From positions 1 through 53,684 of IMG/VR virus record IMGVR_UViG_3300042304_001615: 53,684 nucleotides of DNA. The stretch is one strand, 5' to 3'. A program made the translations under genes and the position numbers. Within the stretch, counting starts at the first letter, position 1. Every line of letters begins with the position of its first letter. Shown in pieces: positions 33,059 to 41,229 of the stretch. Under the pieces are notes generated by a model. That model was not told the DNA's origin. It was given only the letters and a program-made list of their open reading frames with translations, and made no database searches. This DNA is from a virus.

Positions 33059-34279
33059 TTATTTTATTATTGATTTAAAAAATTCTACTCTATCTTTACA
33101 TACTTTCTTTAATGAGTATGTGTCTTTAACTGTTTCATATAAACGATTACCTAAGTCTTCAATCATATTAGGATTTTCAACTAAACGTTTCATATGTTTT
33201 GCCCAATCTTTATGGTTCTTTTTAGAACCTACTAATAATGCGTTTCCTTTATCATTAAACTTACCTTCATCAACCGCAGAAATTAAATCGATTGTAAATG
33301 GATCAACATCACTTGCAATGATTGCCTTCTTAAAAAATCCCGCTTCAATTACTTTTAATTGTGATTTATTTGCGTTGAATACCGAATCAACTAACGGTGC
33401 TAATGATACGTCAAACGTGTTATAGTTTGTTGCATAACTGTTAATATCTTTTGTCCATCTTCTTCTATATGGTTCATCTATGTCGTTGTAATCTCCTTGA
33501 GTAAATGTTCCTAAATAATTTTTATATTCAGAACTTAATACTTTAAAATCATCTGTGAAAAATCCTTCATATTTGTACCATACTGTTTCAGTTGGTTGTA
33601 TAGGTCTTTGTTGTTGTTTACCACTCTGATCAATCACAGTAACACTACCTCTTGTATCAAACCCACATAAAACAAATTGTACTTTATCTTTAAATAAATT
33701 ATATGTGGAAGAAATTCCATTAGACAATAACTCTAAATCATGTAAATGAGAAGACCCACCTAACCAACCAAATCTAACTTTATCTGATTGAACAGGTTTA
33801 TTTTGAAACTGTGGTTCATCTTCATTTACCGCATTTGGAAAAACAACAACATTATTAACTTTTAATTTATCTTTAATTGTTTTTGCAAATATTGGAGTGG
33901 TAGTACTAACATAATCAACTGTCTTTAACATGTCAATTTTCATCTCACCAACTTTATTCATTTTAATTGCATGATACATTGGATGTCTTTGATCAACAAA
34001 CCATAGGTCATCAATATCCATAATAGTAATAATACCTTTGGATTTTAACCAATTAATTCTTTTAATGTTATGTTCGTGATTTGTTTGATGGATAAAAGTA
34101 TGAAAAACTACAATATCGTAGTTTAAAAAATAATCATCTCTATCTTCCGCATTATACGAAATATCTACGTGAATATCTTCCGAATGTTTATCTGAAATGA
34201 ATACAAATGGATCCATCATTCTAAACTTACCTACACCATGCTTATCCGATGGAATTGCTAAAATTCTAATTTTTGACAT
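33059..34279 (-). CDS. GT-B fold glycosyltransferase, 406 aa
   Basis: A third glycosyltransferase of the GT-B type. IRILAIPSDKHGVGKFRMMD begins the N-terminal domain with the Gly-rich acceptor loop, IVVFHTFIHQTNHEHN and IDDLWFVDQRHPMY lie in it, and FGWLGGSSHLHDLE with FDVSLAPLVDSVFNANKSQL and KVIEAGFFKKAIIASD form the donor-binding half. The family uses nucleotide sugars; the acceptor is unknown. No late motif lies directly upstream. Confidence 0.72.
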   Translation of the reverse strand: MSKIRILAIPSDKHGVGKFRMMDPFVFISDKHSEDIHVDISYNAEDRDDYFLNYDIVVFHTFIHQTNHEHNIKRINWLKSKGIITIMDIDDLWFVDQRHPMYHAIKMNKVGEMKIDMLKTVDYVSTTTPIFAKTIKDKLKVNNVVVFPNAVNEDEPQFQNKPVQSDKVRFGWLGGSSHLHDLELLSNGISSTYNLFKDKVQFVLCGFDTRGSVTVIDQSGKQQQRPIQPTETVWYKYEGFFTDDFKVLSSEYKNYLGTFTQGDYNDIDEPYRRRWTKDINSYATNYNTFDVSLAPLVDSVFNANKSQLKVIEAGFFKKAIIASDVDPFTIDLISAVDEGKFNDKGNALLVGSKKNHKDWAKHMKRLVENPNMIEDLGNRLYETVKDTYSLKKVCKDRVEFFKSIIK

Positions 34280-34331
34280 TTAAATTAACTTATATGTCTA
34301 AAATATAACTAAAAAAATTGGAAAAACAAAA

Positions 34332-34901
34332 TTACTTGGCTTTATTTACTCCTGTAATTTTACCCTTGAAAATAGAGTCTCCCACCTTCAGTACTAAATT
34401 TTCATTAATAGATGATGTTGTGGATGCTGTAAGGATTTGATTTAATTTTTCATCCATTACTTTACGAACTGTATTTTCAATAAGAACTGCGATTGCGTTC
34501 ATGTCAATATTATTATTAACAATAGTTTGTTTTGGTTGTGCCGACGGTCTTGTTGCAACACCTTCTTGTTCCATTAAACGTTTTGCTCCTTTAACGAAAT
34601 CCATATCTAAAGTATCATTTAAAGAAATTTGTTGAATTGGGTTTTCCATCATTGCTTTTTTAATTGCGTCAGGTAATTTTGAATTTTGTATTTTATCAAT
34701 ACTCATATTACCACCCACAGGTCTTGTATTAGGTTGTTGAGGTGTTTGCATTTCCATTAATTCTGAAGGATCAGATCTTAACATTTCACTATTAACATGA
34801 CCTCTTTCATAATTTCCACCATCAACTTTATTCATTACTTTTTTTGCTTGTACTAACTTTTTCATTAAATCGTTAGATGATATTGATCCTTGTTGTGACA
34901 T
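34332..34901 (-). CDS. Putative structural protein, 189 aa
   Basis: Unrecognised. The N-terminal two thirds are Gln/Asn/Met-rich and probably flexible, followed by a helix (IAVLIENTVRKVMDEKLNQI) and a compact C-terminal strand pair (NLVLKVGDSIFKGKITGVNK). It has its own late-type promoter 3 nt upstream, which suggests a virion or assembly protein. Confidence 0.45.
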   Translation of the reverse strand: MSQQGSISSNDLMKKLVQAKKVMNKVDGGNYERGHVNSEMLRSDPSELMEMQTPQQPNTRPVGGNMSIDKIQNSKLPDAIKKAMMENPIQQISLNDTLDMDFVKGAKRLMEQEGVATRPSAQPKQTIVNNNIDMNAIAVLIENTVRKVMDEKLNQILTASTTSSINENLVLKVGDSIFKGKITGVNKAK

Positions 34902-34904
34902 GTT

Positions 34905-34912
34905 AATAAATA
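34905..34912 (-). promoter_or_regulatory. Late-type promoter motif TATTTATT (minus)
   Basis: TATTTATT in the sense direction, 3 nt (AAC) before the ATG at 34901. Confidence 0.45.
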
Positions 34913-34934
34913 TTTTATATTATAATAAACTATT

Positions 34935-35684
34935 TTAAGAAAACATTAAACGCTTAATATTTTTAATACTTTCTTGTAAATTTTTATTTTCCTCATCCTC
35001 TTCAGGATTTGCAACAGGTTTTTCTGTTTGTTTTGGTTGAGGTAATTCTTGTGTTTTAGGTTCTGTTGTTTCAGGTTCTGTTTTTGTTGGTTCAGGTTTT
35101 GGTACAACTTTCTCAGGTTTAGTTTGAGTTTTTGGTTGTGGTAGTTCTGTTGTTTTTGGTTCCTCAGGTGTAGTTGTTGTTGTCGGGTCAACACTTGGAG
35201 TTGATTGAGTTGTTGCAGTTGCCGAAGGGACACTTGGTTTTGGTTTAACAATCCTTGGTTTCTTAACCTCAGGTTTATTTGTCCAATCTGTTGTTACGTA
35301 AGTAACACTCATTGATTTATCATCACCTTCTTTATAGTCGGGTCTCTTCTGATCAAATTTTTCATCGCTAATTCTTAAATCACTCATTCTACTAACCATA
35401 AAAGTTCTCCAACCTGTTTTATCAAATCCTTTTTTGGATACTGAAGGTGGTTGGACATATGCACGAATAACTAAATTACCTCTTTTACTTAACCCTAAAG
35501 CCACTGCTTCGGCATCAATTCTTTTACCAGGTTTAACACTATCTTTTGCAGGTTTTCTTGGACCAGTATAAAAAAAAGAAATCTTATTCCTATTTTTGAT
35601 TGAATCAACTATAGGTTTAGTTTTTGATGTCCTTAAAATATTTTGTTCTTCAAGTATTTTGAAGATTGTATTTGTAAAACTCAT
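34935..35684 (-). CDS. WYL-like domain protein with Pro/Thr/Lys tail
   Basis: A 249-residue protein. Residues about 25-115 read as a WYL-like ligand-sensing fold: VDSIKNRNKISFFYTG, KRIDAEAVALGLSKRGNLVI and RTFMVSRMSDLRISDEKF match the strand order and the Arg-Phe...Arg pattern of WYL domains. There is no helix-turn-helix. Residues 140-235 are a Pro/Thr/Glu/Lys-rich linker, and the protein ends in the short helix ESIKNIKRLMFS, which is shared with other genes here. The N-terminus TIFKILEEQ may be a second leader. Such phage WYL proteins could bind nucleic acid or nucleotides in the virion or early in infection. Confidence 0.5.
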   Translation of the reverse strand: MSFTNTIFKILEEQNILRTSKTKPIVDSIKNRNKISFFYTGPRKPAKDSVKPGKRIDAEAVALGLSKRGNLVIRAYVQPPSVSKKGFDKTGWRTFMVSRMSDLRISDEKFDQKRPDYKEGDDKSMSVTYVTTDWTNKPEVKKPRIVKPKPSVPSATATTQSTPSVDPTTTTTPEEPKTTELPQPKTQTKPEKVVPKPEPTKTEPETTEPKTQELPQPKQTEKPVANPEEDEENKNLQESIKNIKRLMFS

Positions 35685-36376
35685 TATTCTGTTGGATGTC
35701 TATTATATTCTTTTTTAGAGTTATAACTATTCTTACCAGTATTTTCGGTTCTTTTTAAAATATCAGTTTTAGAACCAACAGTTCCATTTTCATCTTTAGG
35801 TCCTTTACCATTTTCATCTCCGTCAGAAATTGCATCAGGATTTGTACTATTATATAAATTCTTTTTATTAAACTTATTTTTTACTAAATTTTCAGTTCTT
35901 TTTAACACGTCAGTTCTTGAACCAACCTCACCTGTTTCACCTTTTTGTCCCTTACCTTTTTCATCACCGTCGGACATTGCATTAGGATTGTTAACACCAT
36001 ATTTATTATTTAATTTATATGTGTTTTTACTTAATAATAAATTTCTATTTGCAATATCTACAGATGTTCCAATTGCAACATTATCTTCTTTTTGACCTCT
36101 TCCTTTTTCATCTCCATCTGCTAATGCATTTGGATTAGTTAAACTATATTGATTATTTTCATTGTAAGTGTTTCTACCTAAACTTGAAATTCTATTTTGA
36201 ATGTCAGTGGTTGAACCGATTTTATCGCTGTCACCAATTTGACCTTTACCTTTTTCATCTCCGTTAGATAATGCATTAATATTTTGACTATTATATAAAT
36301 TCTTTTCGTTATAAGAATTTCTTGTAATAGATTCTTTTCTAAACTGTTCTGATATTTGATCTAATTTTGTTGCCAT
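35684..36376 (-). CDS. Protein of four 49-residue repeats
   Basis: A 230-residue protein built of four 49-residue repeats plus a partial fifth. Each repeat has an N-x-Y-N...Y start, then NPNAxSDGDEKGKG and later GSxTDIxxR. DGDEKGKG resembles a calcium-binding DxDxxG loop. The N-terminal 18 residues are outside the repeat. No enzyme motif is seen; an extended structural or internal head protein is plausible. Its start lies 1 nt after the stop of the upstream gene region, in one operon with the WYL-like gene. Confidence 0.6.
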   Translation of the reverse strand: MATKLDQISEQFRKESITRNSYNEKNLYNSQNINALSNGDEKGKGQIGDSDKIGSTTDIQNRISSLGRNTYNENNQYSLTNPNALADGDEKGRGQKEDNVAIGTSVDIANRNLLLSKNTYKLNNKYGVNNPNAMSDGDEKGKGQKGETGEVGSRTDVLKRTENLVKNKFNKKNLYNSTNPDAISDGDENGKGPKDENGTVGSKTDILKRTENTGKNSYNSKKEYNRHPTE

Positions 36377-36377
36377 A

Positions 36378-36869
36378 TTATAACATTAATTTTTTTATTC
36401 TATTAACTTGTTCAAATAAACCTGTTAATTTTATTGACGCCACTGAATTTTTTTCTGAATTAGAATTAAATTTAAATGACGGTAACCAACTTGATTTTTT
36501 TGTATGTTTCGTTAAGAAACTATTTTTTCTTTCTCCCGTTGTACTTGAAATATCATCAGCCTGTTTTCTACCTTCTTTTCTATTTTGAATTAAATCTCTC
36601 TCACCCTGAAGATATTGTTTTGACCACGTATCCATTAAATCACCACCAGCCAAGTCATACCTAATTTTATCAGCAACTTTATCCATACCTTGTATGTCAT
36701 GAATAATACGTTTAAGTTGACCATATGTTACTTTTTTATCGGTTAAAAGTTTTTTTGCTCTCATTACCCCATGCACATTTTGACCGTTAAGACCTGTAAC
36801 CGTGTGGTTGATCTTATCTAAAATGTTCTGTGGTAAATCAAAGTCCCTATTTTTTAACTCTTTATTCAT
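36378..36869 (-). CDS. Putative virion-associated helical protein, 163 aa
   Basis: Unrecognised. The first 110 residues are helical and highly charged (MRAKKLLTDKKVTYGQLKRI and KIRYDLAGGDLMDTWSKQYL). A flexible Ser/Lys-rich linker follows, then the terminal helix LFEQVNRIKKLML, similar to the ends of the WYL-like protein and the start of the flavodoxin-like one. It overlaps the upstream gene by 8 nt. Confidence 0.5.
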   Translation of the reverse strand: MNKELKNRDFDLPQNILDKINHTVTGLNGQNVHGVMRAKKLLTDKKVTYGQLKRIIHDIQGMDKVADKIRYDLAGGDLMDTWSKQYLQGERDLIQNRKEGRKQADDISSTTGERKNSFLTKHTKKSSWLPSFKFNSNSEKNSVASIKLTGLFEQVNRIKKLML

Positions 36870-37611
36870 TATCGTCTTTAAGTCCTTTCAAAATATGGTC
36901 TGGTTTAAGACCATAAGTTTTCATACTATTTTTAAGTGATTTTATTTGTTTTACAACTATTGGATTGATTTCAATCTCCTCAACCTCTTCTTCTTTGGGT
37001 AATACATCATTATCTTTTCCTTTTTGTTTTAAAAGATTATCTATGTATTCTTCCATGAATTTTTTAGGGTTTTCTACCAATCTCACCTTATCGTCTGGTA
37101 ATTTTGGATCATATCCCATTTGTCCTAATCTATCTTCCAATTCCTTTGGGTCAGTTACACCCAACTCAATAAATTTCTTTTTAGCTTCTTCATAATTAGC
37201 ATCATCCATAATTGTATCTTCAGCACCTAATGCTTTACTCATATCAGACTCACCCCAATATCTTCTAAAACCCATACCTAATTTTGGTGATATAGACGAT
37301 TGACCCGCTCCTGTTAATACAAATTCATCAGTTGTTGAATTTGATGTTACTTCAGCTCTTGAGTTAGTTGGTTTTTTACTTTTAGCAAAATTACCGGCAC
37401 CGTCCACGATTTCATCTACTTCTTCCTCTTTCTCTACTTTATCGGGGATTTCATCATAATCTGTTTTATCGGAGAACTCCTTAGCCCATTTAGACCATTT
37501 CTTCTTTTCTTTCTTGGGTTTACCCTTTTCATTCGCCTTAGCGTAGAAGAACCTTTGTTGTGCTTTTGAAGCAAATTTCTCCTCAATTACCTGTTTTATA
37601 AAATTATTCAT
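36862..37611 (-). CDS. Protein with SKAQQRFF (DUF3008-like) motif, 249 aa
   Basis: The N-terminus MNNFIKQVIEEKF is a leader-like helix. It is followed by SKAQQRFFYAKANEKG (15-30) and KKWSKWAKEFSDKT (37-50), the pattern of DUF3008-type small phage motifs. The rest is acidic and helical, with a conserved-looking core GMGFRRYWGESDMSKALG near 112-129. It is the first gene of a four-gene operon, with a late promoter 15 nt upstream, divergent from the tail-fibre operon. A virion role is inferred. Confidence 0.5.
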   Translation of the reverse strand: MNNFIKQVIEEKFASKAQQRFFYAKANEKGKPKKEKKKWSKWAKEFSDKTDYDEIPDKVEKEEEVDEIVDGAGNFAKSKKPTNSRAEVTSNSTTDEFVLTGAGQSSISPKLGMGFRRYWGESDMSKALGAEDTIMDDANYEEAKKKFIELGVTDPKELEDRLGQMGYDPKLPDDKVRLVENPKKFMEEYIDNLLKQKGKDNDVLPKEEEVEEIEINPIVVKQIKSLKNSMKTYGLKPDHILKGLKDDNE

Positions 37612-37626
37612 CTAAATAGACTTTTA

Positions 37627-37634
37627 TATAAATA
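37627..37634 (-). promoter_or_regulatory. Late promoter motif TATTTATA (minus half of a divergent pair)
   Basis: Exact TATTTATA in the sense direction, 15 nt before the ATG at 37611. It lies 17 bp from an identical motif pointing the other way. Confidence 0.55.
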
Positions 37635-37651
37635 TCAAATGTTATGAAAGA

Positions 37652-37659
37652 TATTTATA
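37652..37659 (+). promoter_or_regulatory. Late promoter motif TATTTATA of the fibre operon
   Basis: Exact TATTTATA, 5 nt (TTATA) before the ATG at 37665. An ATG at 37644 lies upstream of and within the promoter and is therefore rejected as the start. Confidence 0.6.
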
Positions 37660-37664
37660 TTATA

Positions 37665-39392
37665 ATGAATAGACAGAATATTTTAAACTATTACGGATCT
37701 AAATTGGATTTGAAGTTAGATTCATCGGAACTTTATGACTATCAATTAACCACAAATGAGGTTGATTACGATACAGATGTGTTAGATTTAACTACCCCAA
37801 TCACATATAGTGCTCTTACAATTGACTCAAGTTGTTTAACCACACCTTTAAACGATCAGAAACCATGGGTTGTTCCGGTTGCTAGTCGTTACACGGGAGA
37901 TACCTGTGATTTTACGGTTAGAAGAAGAACAGAAAAGGGTTGGACGTTGGATTTTGTATTCAATAGAAACTCAGTAAATTGGTCTGGAGGTACGATTTTT
38001 TACTATATCGGGGTTGATGGTGATACTACATATACAAATTATTTGGATAATAACTTATCATTTCAATTTACAAATGATGGTAGGGTAAAGTGGGTTTCAT
38101 ATCATTATTCAGGTTATTGTAATACTACGGGTTATACTGAGACACATAGTCTTTTAAATGGTCAAACACCTGTATTATGTGTAACAGGAAATACGAGTGA
38201 TTTTAATTTAACGATAGTTTTTAATAGATATAAAGAATTTACAGATTGTGATTTGGATAATGTGGGTGGATTTAACAATTTAATTAGAGGTCCACATGCG
38301 GTAGAATTTATTAAACCATTAACAGGTGTCACCGCAATGACATCAACACAAATCACAACAGGATACACAATTACCAATACAATAGAAGATTGGGTTACGG
38401 GTGGTACAATTACAACTGAGTATGTTGAAGAATTAAATAAAAAATGGGCGGAACAAAGAGATATGAGATTGGGTGATTTAAAGTTTTATTTAAATGGTAA
38501 TTTAATTTATACCGAAACTAATTGGGAAGAGATTATACCGTCATATAGAGACGAACAAACTTTAATACAATCTTGGGGTGGAGGATATAACTACACTTAT
38601 TTTGGTAATACATCAAAAACATGTGGGTTTAATATTAAATCGGCATTATATTATGAAGAACCATTAGATTTTATTCACGTTAAACATAATTTTAGAACAT
38701 TAACAGGATATACTTTTGAAATATGTAATGCACCTTGTGTTGATGACGTGAGAGCATATGTTCCACCAACGGCAACACCAACAGTAACACCTTCACCAAC
38801 TCCGGTTCCTACATCGACACCAAGTCCAACTCCTACGCCAACTGTTACACCTACAGCAACACCTGTAAGTTTAGGATTTCAATGGATGACTATTAACTCA
38901 GTTACCGATTCAACCGCATCAGGTATAGGTCAAAATGGTATTACTATTGCAGTTACACAAAGTGTAGGTGGTATGGGAATACAGAGTTCAGGTATGTATG
39001 AGGGTACAACGTTCCCTCAAGAATATAATGTTCCGGTTAGTGGAACTCAAATACGAAATACATCGATGGGTGTGTTTACCGCAACATTTAGTCAACCAGT
39101 TACAAATCCTTTGATTGCCTTTGCTAGTGTGGGTAATTCAATTACATCCGTTCCGGTTATCGTTTCCGCACCATTCACACCAATTTGGGAACTAGATACA
39201 ACATACCAAAACCCAGTAAATGGAACTCAATATACTCAATTTACAGGAATTGAAGGGTTTAATATTATCCGTATAGATGGTACGGTAAGTAGCGTAAGTT
39301 TTAATTACACTGAAACAGAAAACTATTGTACGGTTTGTTTTGGATTCGTAGATCAGAATACTTTACCAACTCCAACCCCTACACCAATATAA
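37665..39392 (+). CDS. Tail fibre-type protein with Pro-Thr linker, about 575 aa
   Basis: The start at MNRQNILNYYG is chosen because the upstream in-frame ATG overlaps the promoter. Residues 1-360 are a beta-rich domain with a lectin-like region (GWTLDFVFNRNSVNWSGG, DLKFYLNGNLIYTETNW) resembling LamG or concanavalin-type folds. A Pro-Thr linker (TATPTVTPSPTPVPTSTPSP region) at about 368-405 follows, then a beta-sandwich domain, ending with PTPTPTPI. It is probably a receptor-binding or decoration fibre, the first of a group sharing the same linker. Confidence 0.65.
   Translation: MNRQNILNYYGSKLDLKLDSSELYDYQLTTNEVDYDTDVLDLTTPITYSALTIDSSCLTTPLNDQKPWVVPVASRYTGDTCDFTVRRRTEKGWTLDFVFNRNSVNWSGGTIFYYIGVDGDTTYTNYLDNNLSFQFTNDGRVKWVSYHYSGYCNTTGYTETHSLLNGQTPVLCVTGNTSDFNLTIVFNRYKEFTDCDLDNVGGFNNLIRGPHAVEFIKPLTGVTAMTSTQITTGYTITNTIEDWVTGGTITTEYVEELNKKWAEQRDMRLGDLKFYLNGNLIYTETNWEEIIPSYRDEQTLIQSWGGGYNYTYFGNTSKTCGFNIKSALYYEEPLDFIHVKHNFRTLTGYTFEICNAPCVDDVRAYVPPTATPTVTPSPTPVPTSTPSPTPTPTVTPTATPVSLGFQWMTINSVTDSTASGIGQNGITIAVTQSVGGMGIQSSGMYEGTTFPQEYNVPVSGTQIRNTSMGVFTATFSQPVTNPLIAFASVGNSITSVPVIVSAPFTPIWELDTTYQNPVNGTQYTQFTGIEGFNIIRIDGTVSSVSFNYTETENYCTVCFGFVDQNTLPTPTPTPI
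38764..38868 (+). repeat. Pro-Thr coding microsatellite
   Basis: Degenerate ACA/CCA hexamer repeats encoding alternating Thr and Pro, the first of several such blocks shared by three fibre genes. Confidence 0.75.
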
Positions 39393-39417
39393 TTTCATAA
39401 AACAAAATATTTAATGT

Positions 39418-39741
39418 ATGTCTTGGCAGATAAACGGTAAATTCATTTTAGTCCCAAAAAACCAAACATCCCCACCAACGGGGACACCTACGCCGACGCC
39501 GTCAATTACCGATACACCTTTACCAGCTACAAGTACACCAACACCGGTACCAACAGATACACCAACACCAACGCCAACATCTACCCCTGTTCCACCAACT
39601 GCCACTCCAACAATTACACCTACACCAACTCCTACAATAACAAATACACCAAGTCCAACTCCGAATGAGTTTGGTATAATAACCGAAAACGGTGTTTACA
39701 TAATTTCAGATGAAAATGGAAACATACTAATACCTGAATAA
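39418..39741 (+). CDS. Short Pro-Thr-rich fibre protein, 107 aa
   Basis: A 107-residue protein: an 18-residue head ([16 protein letters not shown]), about 65 residues of Pro-Thr repeats, and a small C-terminal segment ([20 protein letters not shown]) whose ENG-x-I pattern recalls the GDSLLQEN repeats in the 992-residue fibre. It is either a small independent decoration protein or a mobile linker module. A TATTTAAT sequence lies just upstream, but the match to the late motif is imperfect. Confidence 0.55.
   Translation: MSWQINGKFILVPKNQTSPPTGTPTPTPSITDTPLPATSTPTPVPTDTPTPTPTSTPVPPTATPTITPTPTPTITNTPSPTPNEFGIITENGVYIISDENGNILIPE
39478..39664 (+). repeat. Pro-Thr coding repeat block
   Basis: ACACC/CCAAC-type repeats encode nearly continuous Thr-Pro pairs. 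They share long identical stretches with blocks in the flanking fibre genes. Confidence 0.8.
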
Positions 39742-39765
39742 AAAATTATAAAAATATAAATAAAA

Positions 39766-41187
39766 ATGGCACTAATAAAAGTTTCAGAATTAACTAGTAC
39801 GGGTTCCGTAAAAATTGATGATATATTAATGATATCCTCAACCAGCGGTAGTGGGTACACATCAAATCGCATATCAATTGAAGATTTGGTATCAAGTCAA
39901 CCATTTCTTGATTTAGGTTCTTCAGGAACTGCCGGTTCATCGGGAACATCGGGGTCTAACGGTTCTTCGGGTTCGTCAGGTTCAAACGGTAGTTCAGGGT
40001 CATCGGGAACATCAGGTTACGTAGACAATGATTGGTTATATTTTACACCATCAACTGCAACCATACCATCAACGGGAAATAATTTTATATTATCGGGTAC
40101 CACAATATCAAATGGTTCGGTATCTTATAATCAATCTACGGGTATTATAACCTTAGCAGCAAATAAGACATATAAACTTAATGCTAGTTTTGCATTGGCA
40201 AATAATATAAACAATGCTGAAACACAATATCAATGGATAAATGTAACCACAAGTAATACTTTAATAGGAAATCTAGCAGGTGTAATAGTTGTTAATAGTG
40301 TCGCTCCTGCAGCTTGGCAACCATTGGCGGAGGCAATTATTGTCACAACAGGAACGACACAAGTAGCCCTAAGAAGTACTTTTAGTAATTCAACTGGTGG
40401 GTTTAGCACAAATCAGTGTTTTATGATGGTAACCCAAATAAATGGTTGGTCAGGTACAAGTGGTACATCAGGTTCTAATGGTAGTAGTGGAACATCGGGT
40501 TCTAATGGTTCATCAGGAACTAGTGGAGTTGTTAGTTATACGGGTTTAATTACAACAGGTTCAATTTCAACAACTCAAAATATTACAGGTTCGGTAATAA
40601 TAAGTGGTTCAATGAATATAATAACAACTGCATTACAAATTGGAACTGGAAGTGGTGATGAAGGTGGAGAAATTTTATTAGCAAAATCACAAACAAACAA
40701 CTCACTTACAGGTAGTGGAATTACAATTGATTCTTATCAAAATAGATTAAGAATTTTTGAACAAGGTGGAGGTGCAAGAGGTGTATATCTTGATTTAAGT
40801 AAGTCACCCGCCGGCGTTAGTGGTGAATTGACGTGTAAATCAAGTGGAATAGTAAATGCTGGAACATTTGTAACATTAGATAATATTAAAGCAACTCTAA
40901 CATCAAGCGGTAATAGGGGGTTGAGTGTCGCAACAGTATCTGATACTGTTACAGGATTTATTTCGGCACATTATCAAGCTTTTGGAGGTTCTTCATCGGG
41001 AAGTGTTAGTTCAACTTCATTATCAACAACCGCAACTGCATCAATGTTTAATTGGAACTTTACTGGACAAGGTGATACATCTACCTACATTTTAAGAGAT
41101 GATACAAACAATAGAGTATATAGAATTATTTTGATAATCGGTGACACTTATCTTAATAACTTTATTTCAATAGAAAGATTACACTAA
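39766..41187 (+). CDS. Tail fibre with collagen-like triplets, 473 aa
   Basis: Starts MALIKVSELTSTGSVKIDDI, the common N-terminal attachment pattern of fibres. Residues 51-84 and about 227-254 are collagen-like (Gly every third position: GSS, GTS, GSN) without Pro. A beta-rich domain lies between them, and a trimeric-looking head (GTGSGDEGGEILLAKSQ and FEQGGGARGVYLDL) occupies the C-terminal half. It should form a trimeric fibre with two stalk segments and a tip. Confidence 0.7.
   Translation: MALIKVSELTSTGSVKIDDILMISSTSGSGYTSNRISIEDLVSSQPFLDLGSSGTAGSSGTSGSNGSSGSSGSNGSSGSSGTSGYVDNDWLYFTPSTATIPSTGNNFILSGTTISNGSVSYNQSTGIITLAANKTYKLNASFALANNINNAETQYQWINVTTSNTLIGNLAGVIVVNSVAPAAWQPLAEAIIVTTGTTQVALRSTFSNSTGGFSTNQCFMMVTQINGWSGTSGTSGSNGSSGTSGSNGSSGTSGVVSYTGLITTGSISTTQNITGSVIISGSMNIITTALQIGTGSGDEGGEILLAKSQTNNSLTGSGITIDSYQNRLRIFEQGGGARGVYLDLSKSPAGVSGELTCKSSGIVNAGTFVTLDNIKATLTSSGNRGLSVATVSDTVTGFISAHYQAFGGSSSGSVSSTSLSTTATASMFNWNFTGQGDTSTYILRDDTNNRVYRIILIIGDTYLNNFISIERLH
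39916..40017 (+). repeat. Collagen-like triplet block 1
   Basis: Repeated GGN-TCN/ACN-TCN codons encode Gly-X-Y triplets with Ser, Thr and Asn. Confidence 0.8.
40444..40527 (+). repeat. Collagen-like triplet block 2
   Basis: A second run of Gly-X-Y triplets (GTS, GSN, GSS) with the same composition as block 1. Confidence 0.8.
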
Positions 41188-41214
41188 AAAATTAAAATAG
41201 ACAGAAAATAAAAG

Positions 41215-41222
41215 TATTTATA
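41215..41222 (+). promoter_or_regulatory. Late promoter motif TATTTATA of the large fibre
   Basis: Exact TATTTATA, 7 nt before the ATG at 41230. The 30 bp from 41196 to 41225 match the promoter of the next fibre gene (44226-44255) at 28 positions. Confidence 0.6.
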
Positions 41223-41229
41223 TAACATA

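Noticed and set aside
34946-35251. Gln/Asn/Leu-rich open frame overlapping the WYL-like gene
   Set aside because: It is an out-of-frame reading of the Pro/Thr/Lys linker.
37644-37664. Upstream ATG extending the first fibre protein by seven residues
   Set aside because: It overlaps the late promoter motif, so it would not be on the transcript; the ATG at 37665 is used.
39755-39762. TATAAATA in the plus direction before 39766, identical to the T4 late promoter
   Set aside because: It is the only such sense copy found at a gene start, in an A/T-only stretch, whereas TATTTATA recurs; chance is likely.
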